In this document: one piece after another, positions 1-4,245 of the stretch | Numbering within the stretch: the stretch's first letter is position 1 | Layout of the letters: each line of letters begins with the position of its first letter | Made by a program: the position numbers and the translations under genes | Assembly (NCBI GenBank): GCA_947375085.1 | Contig: CANCEQ010000195.1 | Span: 1-5,912, forward strand | From: Flavobacteriales bacterium | Lineage (GTDB): Bacteria > Bacteroidota > Bacteroidia > Flavobacteriales > Crocinitomicaceae | Reading direction: 5' to 3' | DNA: 5,912 nucleotides | The notes under the pieces: generated by a model | Databases searched by the model: none | Seen by the model: only the letters and a program-made list of their open reading frames with translations | What the model was told of the DNA's origin: nothing

Positions 1-258
1 AAAGGAAAAGGTAGTGACGGCGGACATAACGGATTAAAAGATATTCAAGCCGTATTAAAAACATCAGAATATCCTAGATTACGATTTGGGGTAGGGAATG
101 ATTTTCACCCTGGAAGACAAGCAGATTATGTTTTAGGAGAATGGGATAAGCCCGAAAAATTAGCATTACAAGAACGATTAGAGGTTTGTGCCGAATTCAT
201 AAAAAGTTTCACGACCATTGGAATCGGAATGACTATGACAAATTGGAATAATAAATAA
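1..258 (+). CDS. pth: Peptidyl-tRNA hydrolase, 3' part only
   Basis: This is the C-terminal 85 residues of bacterial Pth, open at the left edge and ending in TAA at 256-258. Pth cleaves the ester bond of peptidyl-tRNAs that drop off the ribosome, recycling tRNA in the cytoplasm. The visible part begins in the glycine-rich loop, with SDGGHNGLKDI at visible residues 5-15; the His-Asn pair here is the conserved one that contacts the substrate in the family. It is followed by YPRLRFGVGND (24-34) and by the GRQADYVLGEW segment (38-48), which is typical of family members before the C-terminal helix. The N-terminal half, including the catalytic histidine, lies outside the window. The reading frame is intact. 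A palindrome starts close behind the stop, and ruvX follows on the same strand 93 bases later. Confidence 0.95.
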   Translation, partial: KGKGSDGGHNGLKDIQAVLKTSEYPRLRFGVGNDFHPGRQADYVLGEWDKPEKLALQERLEVCAEFIKSFTTIGIGMTMTNWNNK

Positions 259-262
259 TATT

Positions 263-310
263 TTAAAATATTGTGGATACGTAATTAATTACGTATCCAC
301 TGTATTTTAA
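263..310 (+). terminator. Palindromic element / probable terminator after pth
   Basis: Positions 273-300 form a perfect 28-base palindrome with no spacer; its left arm starts GTGGATACGTAAT. Outside a two-base internal loop (271-272 against 301-302), an outer A+T helix of 8 bp continues (263-270 with 303-310), and the right side ends in a T-rich run. Read as RNA, this is a long hairpin right after the pth stop, so terminator or mRNA 3'-end protection is the likely role. Its layout matches the elements at 759-786 and 4196-4223, so it is probably a member of a repeat family. The function is inferred from position and structure only. Confidence 0.6.
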
Positions 311-351
311 TAATTACGTTTTACCAAAATATAATTATTAAATAGGCATAA

Positions 352-762
352 ATGGGAAAATTATTAGCAATCGATTTTGGGTTAAAGAGAACAGGTTTAG
401 CGATTACCGATGAAAATAAAATCATTGCAAGTGGTTTAACAACAGTGGATTCAAGAGATTTAATGACGTTTTTAGTTAGTTTAAATCAAAAAGAAAAATT
501 AGAAACAATTGTTCTAGGTGAGCCAAAACGATTAAATAACGAACCAAGTCACATAACAGCCAATGTTCATTTGTTAAAAGAAGCATTAGAAAAACAATTT
601 CCATTGATTCCAGTTGTTTTAATTGATGAACGTTTTACATCAAAAATGGCATTTCAATCAATGATTGATAATGGAATGTCGAAAAAACAACGTTCAAACA
701 AAGGATTAATCGATGAAATCAGTGCCACAATTATATTACAATCCTATATGCAATCCCTGTAG
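352..762 (+). CDS. ruvX: RuvX/YqgF family RNase H-like nuclease
   Basis: This 136-residue protein has the usual length for YqgF/RuvX. Family members adopt an RNase H fold and have been linked to processing of the 16S rRNA 5' end and to Holliday-junction resolution; which applies here cannot be told from sequence. The expected landmarks are present: the first strand with the acidic residue LLAIDFGLKRTGLA (Asp8), a GEPKRLNNEPS loop at 56-66 in place of the GLP/DG loop of many homologues, DERFTS at 92-97, and the C-terminal acidic helix DEISATIILQSY from Asp121. The start at 352 places Met1 directly before the first strand. No clear ribosome binding site is seen, as is usual in flavobacteria. 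The TAG stop (760-762) lies inside a palindromic element, which may have supplied the stop codon. Confidence 0.93.
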   Translation: MGKLLAIDFGLKRTGLAITDENKIIASGLTTVDSRDLMTFLVSLNQKEKLETIVLGEPKRLNNEPSHITANVHLLKEALEKQFPLIPVVLIDERFTSKMAFQSMIDNGMSKKQRSNKGLIDEISATIILQSYMQSL

Positions 763-783
763 AGACGTAATTTATTACGTCTC
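762..783 (+). repeat. Palindromic repeat / terminator overlapping the ruvX stop
   Basis: The arms GAGACGTAAT (762-771) and ATTACGTCTC (774-783) pair over 10 bp around two bases, giving a stable hairpin that starts on the last base of the ruvX TAG codon. The wider 28-base span 759-786 aligns from its first base with the palindromes at 273-300 and 4196-4223 (GTAGAGACGT here). The last three bases, AGG, break the symmetry that TAC would give. It probably ends or protects the ruvX transcript. Confidence 0.6.
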
Positions 784-818
784 AGGAATGATTATTTATT
801 ACGTCTGTGAAATGATGG
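771..818. repeat. Imperfect 24-base tandem repeat
   Basis: Two adjacent 24-base units (771-794 and 795-818) agree at 19 of 24 positions. Both start TTTATTACGTCT and carry AATGAT at unit positions 17-22. Each unit holds the right arm of the preceding palindrome plus a short tail, so the second unit looks like a duplicated half-element. No coding role is visible. The remainder of the gap up to the def promoter (836-919) is A+T-rich and shows nothing else that I can name. Confidence 0.6.
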
Positions 819-835
819 TTTAATTTATTAAACCA
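816..835. repeat. Short palindrome with AATTTATT centre
   Basis: TGGTTTAAT (816-824) and ATTAAACCA (827-835) pair over 9 bp around TT. The central TAATTTATTA is the same as in the hairpin at 762-783, which suggests a related or decayed copy. A second TGGTTT at 842-847 could compete for the right arm. It lies between ruvX and def and may add to transcript ending. The evidence is structural only. Confidence 0.45.
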
Positions 836-919
836 ACGAAATGGTTTTGTAATCCCATAGTTTATAAAAAACCGCCCCAATATATTTTATAAATAAATAA
901 ATCATTCCAAGTAAATCGT

Positions 920-927
920 TAATTTTG
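920..927 (+). promoter_or_regulatory. Candidate def promoter, -7 box
   Basis: TAATTTTG fits the Bacteroidota -7 consensus TAnnTTTG exactly and lies 21 bases before the def ATG. Transcription would be expected to start near 931, giving a leader of about 18 bases. No TTG-type -33 box is visible at the usual distance, so this is a one-box match in A+T-rich DNA. Confidence 0.45.
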
Positions 928-948
928 TATTTCAATAAATAATAAGAA

Positions 949-1551
949 ATGATAATACCAATAGTTGCATACGGAGATCCAGTTTTAAAGAAAGAAGCAG
1001 GAGAAATTTCGAAAGAATACCCAGAATTGAATACATTGATAGAAAACATGTTTGAAACAATGTATGAAGCAGCTGGAGTAGGTTTAGCGGCGCCTCAAAT
1101 TGGGAGGGATATTCGTTTGTTTATTACTGATGGAAGTCCTTTTGCTGAAGAATTAGAAGAAGGTGAAGAGCCAGATCCACGAGCAGAAGGTATTGAAAAT
1201 TTCAAGCAAGTATTTATAAATCCAACTATTGTTGAGGAATCAGGAGAAGAATGGGCATTTAAAGAAGGATGTTTATCAATTCCTAAAGTAAGAGAGGATG
1301 TTTTCAGAAAAGAAAAAATCAGAATTACGTATTATGATGCAAATTGGGAATTTAAAGATGAATATTACGATGGATATGCAGCTCGTATTATTCAACACGA
1401 ATATGATCATATTGAAGGAATTCTATTTACAGATCATTTATCTTCAATTAAAAAGAAATTAATTTCATCTAAATTGGTGAACATTTCAAAAGGTCAGGTA
1501 AAAGTTGATTACAGAATGAAATTTCCTGCTGTTAAAAAAGGGAGAAAATAA
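949..1551 (+). CDS. def: Peptide deformylase
   Basis: This 200-residue enzyme removes the formyl group from the N-terminal Met of nascent proteins at the ribosome. All three diagnostic motifs are present and intact: GVGLAAPQIG (43-52), EGCLSIP (106-112) with metal ligand Cys108, and QHEYDHIEG (149-157) with ligands His150 and His154 and catalytic Glu151. An acidic insert, roughly residues 63-83 and rich in Glu, Asp and Pro, separates early strands; inserts of this kind are common in Bacteroidota deformylases. The ATG at 949 gives the normal N-terminus (IVAYGDPVLKK). A candidate -7 box lies 21 bases upstream. The next gene starts 21 bases after the stop on the same strand with no visible terminator between, so the two are probably co-transcribed. 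Confidence 0.97.
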   Translation: MIIPIVAYGDPVLKKEAGEISKEYPELNTLIENMFETMYEAAGVGLAAPQIGRDIRLFITDGSPFAEELEEGEEPDPRAEGIENFKQVFINPTIVEESGEEWAFKEGCLSIPKVREDVFRKEKIRITYYDANWEFKDEYYDGYAARIIQHEYDHIEGILFTDHLSSIKKKLISSKLVNISKGQVKVDYRMKFPAVKKGRK

Positions 1552-1572
1552 ATTTTTTATATAGTTAGAACT

Positions 1573-2145
1573 ATGAGAATCCTATTTTTTATTGGTGTTT
1601 TATTTTTTTCTCTTTTGATTTCTTGTACAGGAAGTAAATCTTCTAAAAATGAAGCTGAAATTGAAAATTTAAAAGAAATAATTGTTCAGAAAGAAGATTC
1701 TTTATCGCAATTACAAAAAGAAAATAAACCAATTCCAAGAGATAAACACTTTGAATTAATTCAAGCGTTGAACGACTTTTATTTAGCTTTTCCAAAAGAT
1801 AAATATGCACCAGTTTGTTTAGATAAAATTCAGATGTCTTATTCAGGATTGGGTGTATATCATAGAGCAATTGAATATGCTGATATATTGATTAAAAAGT
1901 ATCCTAAATACATCAATAGACCGATGATTTTGGAAAGTCAAGCATCTAATTATGATATTTTTCAACAACCGAGAGATACTGTAAAAGTGAAATTTTACTA
2001 TGAGTTGTTATTGAAAGAAAATCCAAATTTAGATAAAGACAAAAAAGAGGGGATTGAGATGAGGTTGCAACATTTGAATTTAACTTTTGATGAGTATATC
2101 GATTTTATAGCAAATTCAGCGACGAAAGTTCAATCTCATCCCTAA
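1573..2145 (+). CDS. Small lipoprotein with coiled coil and TPR-like region
   Basis: This is a 190-residue protein that I cannot assign to a named gene. The N-terminus is a lipoprotein signal: MRILFFIGVLFFSLLISC, with a short basic start, a hydrophobic core and a lipobox (LLIS before Cys18), so signal peptidase II processing and membrane anchoring are expected. Residues about 25-55 are charged and look like a short coiled coil (EIENLKEIIVQKEDSLSQLQKE). Residues about 58-172 resemble tetratricopeptide-type helical pairs: ALNDFYLAFPKDKYAPVCLDKIQMSYSGLGVYHRAIEYADILIKKYPKY has the YHRAIEYAD...YPK pattern typical of TPR, and KFYYELLLKENPNL starts another repeat. TPRs bind proteins, so an envelope scaffold or assembly role is possible but unproven. 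It sits 21 bases after def, probably in one operon. Confidence 0.8.
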   Translation: MRILFFIGVLFFSLLISCTGSKSSKNEAEIENLKEIIVQKEDSLSQLQKENKPIPRDKHFELIQALNDFYLAFPKDKYAPVCLDKIQMSYSGLGVYHRAIEYADILIKKYPKYINRPMILESQASNYDIFQQPRDTVKVKFYYELLLKENPNLDKDKKEGIEMRLQHLNLTFDEYIDFIANSATKVQSHP

Positions 2146-2166
2146 CTTTTTAGTTGATAAAAATCG

Positions 2167-2183
2167 TGTTAAGATTCTGTTAA
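2167..2183. promoter_or_regulatory. TGTTAA direct repeat upstream of DUF1573 promoter
   Basis: TGTTAA occurs at 2167-2172 and again at 2178-2183, exactly 11 bases apart, so both copies would face the same side of the helix. They end 28 bases before the -7 box at 2212-2219, a place where activators often bind. The spacing resembles direct-repeat response-regulator boxes such as those of PhoB/PhoP, but six-base A+T-rich words recur by chance in this genome. Treat it as a candidate only. Confidence 0.25.
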
Positions 2184-2211
2184 AGATGATGAACATACTG
2201 AAATAAATTTT

Positions 2212-2219
2212 TATATTTG
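2212..2219 (+). promoter_or_regulatory. Candidate promoter of first DUF1573 gene, -7 box
   Basis: TATATTTG is an exact TAnnTTTG match 37 bases before the ATG at 2257. A start near 2223 would give a leader of about 34 bases. No convincing TTG -33 box is seen. It falls in the 111-base gap after the lipoprotein gene, which suggests that the DUF1573 genes form their own transcription unit. Confidence 0.5.
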
Positions 2220-2256
2220 ACATTATTAAAATTCTAAAATTTAAAACACACATACA

Positions 2257-2694
2257 ATGAAAAAAATCTTATTTTCTTTAATGGTAATGTTTGGAGCATC
2301 AGTTGTTTCTAATCAAGTTGCTGCTCAAGTTGAAAATGGAGCAAAAATTTCTTTTACTAAAGAAACGCACGATTACGGTACAATTAAAAATGGAGCAAAC
2401 GGAATTTGTACTTTCGAATTCAAAAATACGGGAAATGCACCTTTGATTATTTCTAATGCGAAAGGATCTTGTGGATGTACTGTGCCAACTTGGCCTCACG
2501 AACCAATCGCACCAGGAGCGAAAGGTACGATCGAAGTAAAATACGATACTAAACGTGCAGGAGCGATTAACAAAATGGTGACGATTACTTCAAATGCAGT
2601 AAATGAACCAAATCAAATTATTCGTATCAAAGGTAATGTATTACCAGCTCCAGAAGATGGGACTCCAGTAAACAATGCTGGTCCAGCAAACTAA
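2257..2694 (+). CDS. Exported DUF1573 domain protein (first of pair)
   Basis: This 145-residue secreted protein belongs to the DUF1573 family, small Ig-like (ASH-related) beta-sandwich domains that are frequent in Bacteroidota; no biochemical function is established. Residues 1-23 form a signal peptide (MKKILFSLMVMFGASVVSNQVAA, cleavage likely before Gln24). The domain spans about 30-128: ISFTKETHDYGTIKNG, the CTFEFKNTGNAPLIISNAKGSCGCT core with Cys72 and Cys74, then EPIAPGAKGTIEVKYDT and a last strand, IIRIKGNV. The C-terminal tail (129-145) is Pro/Asn/Gly-rich and probably flexible. The next gene, a divergent paralogue, overlaps the end of this one by 20 bases if its ATG is used, and a strong terminator hairpin follows 48 bases after this stop. 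The CxC pair could form a disulphide or bind metal; that is speculation. Confidence 0.88.
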   Translation: MKKILFSLMVMFGASVVSNQVAAQVENGAKISFTKETHDYGTIKNGANGICTFEFKNTGNAPLIISNAKGSCGCTVPTWPHEPIAPGAKGTIEVKYDTKRAGAINKMVTITSNAVNEPNQIIRIKGNVLPAPEDGTPVNNAGPAN

Positions 2695-3088
2695 TAAACA
2701 TTCGGTAAAATTGAAAAGCTTTTTTACCTTTCTAATATTGATAAATTCCGCCCTTGGCTTAACCCAAGAGGCGGAATTTTTTTTGAAAGAAAACACGTTT
2801 AAATTTCCTAAAACAAAGGAAGGGGAAGTTGTTGAACATGTTTTTATAGCAACTAATAGTGGTGATGCTCCTTTGGTGATTGAAGATTTTGCTGTCGCTT
2901 GTCATTGTACAAAAGTAGAATACCCAACTGAGCCAATTATGCCAGGAAAAAGTTTTGAGGTCAAAATCATTTTTGATACTGAAGGAAAGTACTATCATCA
3001 AGATCGTTATGTTTTTCTTTATACCAATTCAAAGAAGAAAAAAGAAAAATTACGGTTTAAAATATTTGTCATCCCTAGAGAGGAGTAA
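2675..3088 (+). CDS. Exported DUF1573 domain protein (second of pair)
   Basis: This 137-residue paralogue of the preceding protein aligns through SGDAPLVIEDFAVACHCTK (residues 62-80) and PTEPIMPGKSFEVKIIFDTEGK (84-105), so it is a real DUF1573 domain; function is unknown. It keeps the paired cysteines as Cys76-His77-Cys78, where the first copy has Cys-Gly-Cys, and lacks the Pro/Asn tail. A signal peptide runs through KLKSFFTFLILINSALG, with cleavage perhaps after Gly28. The start is uncertain. ATG 2675 overlaps the upstream gene by 20 bases and gives a 14-residue N-region; TTG 2711 would give a neater MKSFFTFL start, 16 bases after the upstream stop. A strong terminator-like hairpin (2743-2784) lies within codons 23-37, over the signal-peptide end and the first strand. 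No promoter of its own is apparent. Confidence 0.8.
   Translation: MLVQQTNKHSVKLKSFFTFLILINSALGLTQEAEFFLKENTFKFPKTKEGEVVEHVFIATNSGDAPLVIEDFAVACHCTKVEYPTEPIMPGKSFEVKIIFDTEGKYYHQDRYVFLYTNSKKKKEKLRFKIFVIPREE
2743..2784 (+). terminator. Intrinsic terminator embedded in the second DUF1573 gene
   Basis: AAATTCCGCC and CTTGG (2743-2757) pair with CCAAG and GGCGGAATTT (2764-2768 and 2770-2779), leaving a six-base loop and one bulged A at 2769: 15 bp with a G+C-rich centre. Eight T (2777-2784) close the stem and run on. This is the best-formed plus-strand terminator in the window, 48 bases after the first DUF1573 stop. It is in an open, evidently coding frame of the second gene, so it should limit the second gene's expression or be overridden by translating ribosomes. 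Confidence 0.75.
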
Positions 3089-3131
3089 TCTAATTTCCAC
3101 TTTCAACCTTAATCGATTCTTGAAAAAATAA

Positions 3132-3139
3132 TATCTTTG
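3132..3139 (+). promoter_or_regulatory. Candidate murB promoter, -7 box
   Basis: TATCTTTG matches TAnnTTTG exactly and ends only four bases before the murB ATG. With the box centred at -7, transcription would start at about 3143-3144, at the start codon itself, so the mRNA would be leaderless or nearly so. A TTG at 3120-3122 is too close to serve as the -33 box. Confidence 0.5.
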
Positions 3140-3143
3140 TCGA

Positions 3144-4154
3144 ATGATTTCAGAAAACACAAACATTAAACCTTTCAATACATTTGGGATAAATGTAAAT
3201 GCATCTTATTTCGGTACGTTTTCAAATGTTGAGGAACTATCTCCAATCTTAAAAAAATACGCTGAAAATGAATTGTTGGTTCTTGGTGGAGGAAGTAATG
3301 TATTATTTACAAAGAATCAGTTTGATGGTTTGGTTTTAGTAAATGAAATCAAAGGTTTTGAAGTCGTAGAAGAGTCTGATTCGTATGCTGTGGTTCGAGT
3401 TGGTGCAGGAGAAGTTTGGCACGAATTCGTTCTAAAATGCATTGAGAATGGATTTGGAGGTGTTGAGAATTTATCATTAATTCCTGGAAGTGTAGGAGCA
3501 AGTCCAATGCAAAATATTGGCGCATATGGCGTAGAGATTAAAGATGTTTTCGAGAAATTAGAAGCATATCAAATTTCAACTGGAGAAATTCACACTTTCA
3601 CTAAAGAACAATGTAAATTCGGTTATAGAGAAAGTGTTTTTAAACGTGGTTTAAGAAATCAATACATAATTACATCTGTATATTATCGTTTGACTAAAAA
3701 TGCTGCTGTAAACACTTCTTATGGTGTTATAGAAGCTGAATTAGCTAAAATGGGAGTTTCTACTCCTACGATAAAAGACGTGAGTAATGCTGTAATTGCT
3801 ATTCGAAGCAGCAAATTACCGAATCCTAAAGAAATAGGAAATGCAGGTAGTTTCTTTAAAAATCCAGTCGTTCCTAATTCTTTATTAGAAAATATTCAAA
3901 AAGAATATCCAACTGTTCCAAATTATCCTGCTGAAGTTGGCTTTGTCAAATTGGCTGCTGGTTGGTTAATTGAACAAGCGGGATGGAAGGGGAAGACTTT
4001 TGGTCATTTCGGAGTACATAAATTACAAGCATTAGTTTTGGTTAACTATGGTGGTGCAACTGGACCAGAAATTTATGATTTATCAACGAATTTAATCGCT
4101 GATGTAAAGGCGAAATTTGGGGTTGAATTAGAACGTGAGGTAAATATTATTTAA
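3144..4154 (+). CDS. murB: UDP-N-acetylenolpyruvoylglucosamine reductase
   Basis: This 336-residue cytoplasmic flavoenzyme uses NADPH and FAD to reduce UDP-GlcNAc-enolpyruvate to UDP-MurNAc, the second committed step of peptidoglycan precursor synthesis. FAD-binding landmarks are present: NTFGI (12-16), LGGGSNVLF (47-55) and SLIPGSVGASPMQNIGAYGVE (111-131). GYRESVFK (160-167) follows. The substrate domain carries GNAGSFFKNP (232-241), where Ser236 is the expected proton donor, and the C-terminal LEREV holds the likely catalytic Glu332. Length and the region between residues 165 and 230 fit the longer, E. coli-like (type I) MurB. The ATG places NTFG at the usual distance from the N-terminus and lies just behind a -7 box. 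The gene stands alone and converges with the helicase across a long palindrome. Confidence 0.97.
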   Translation: MISENTNIKPFNTFGINVNASYFGTFSNVEELSPILKKYAENELLVLGGGSNVLFTKNQFDGLVLVNEIKGFEVVEESDSYAVVRVGAGEVWHEFVLKCIENGFGGVENLSLIPGSVGASPMQNIGAYGVEIKDVFEKLEAYQISTGEIHTFTKEQCKFGYRESVFKRGLRNQYIITSVYYRLTKNAAVNTSYGVIEAELAKMGVSTPTIKDVSNAVIAIRSSKLPNPKEIGNAGSFFKNPVVPNSLLENIQKEYPTVPNYPAEVGFVKLAAGWLIEQAGWKGKTFGHFGVHKLQALVLVNYGGATGPEIYDLSTNLIADVKAKFGVELEREVNII

Positions 4155-4182
4155 TCGTTTTTTATATTTTATAATTCCATTT

Positions 4183-4236
4183 CCATATTTTTATTGTAGG
4201 GACATGGCATGCCATGTCCCTACAATAAAAATATGG
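4183..4236. terminator. Perfect 54-base palindrome, likely bidirectional terminator
   Basis: Positions 4183-4209 are the exact reverse complement of 4210-4236, with no spacer. With one T-G mismatch the symmetry reaches 4180-4239. The G+C-rich centre is flanked by T-run/A-run arms, so RNA from either strand would form a hairpin followed by U residues. It sits between the convergent ends of murB (stop 4154) and the helicase (stop at 4246), where one structure can end both transcripts. Its inner 28 bases (4196-4223, starting GTAGGGACAT) match the layout of the palindromes at 273-300 and 759-786. Confidence 0.75.
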
Positions 4237-4245
4237 GAAAAATAA

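Noticed and set aside
315..322. TACGTTTT as a ruvX promoter -7 box
   Set aside because: It matches only seven of eight positions, lies inside a hairpin and has no -33 partner; it is too weak to list as a feature.
762..835. CRISPR array or attachment site
   Set aside because: The units abut without unique spacers, there are only two, and no cas, integrase or tRNA gene is nearby.
828..1049. Minus-strand open frame of 73 codons overlapping def
   Set aside because: It overlaps the def start and its promoter, shows no recognisable domain, and reads through A+T-rich repeat DNA.
1643..1870. Minus-strand open frame inside the lipoprotein gene
   Set aside because: It lies wholly inside a convincing gene and its Leu/Phe-rich product is what an antisense A+T-rich reading gives.
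2299..2499. Minus-strand open frame inside the first DUF1573 gene
   Set aside because: It is wholly antisense to a supported gene, with no domain and no promoter-like signal.
2704..2728. GGTAAAA/TTTTACC hairpin as terminator of the first DUF1573 gene
   Set aside because: The stem has seven mostly A-T pairs with a wide loop and is far weaker than the hairpin at 2743-2784.
2759..3001. Minus-strand open frame inside the second DUF1573 gene
   Set aside because: It is antisense to a gene supported by homology to its neighbour and has no recognisable product.
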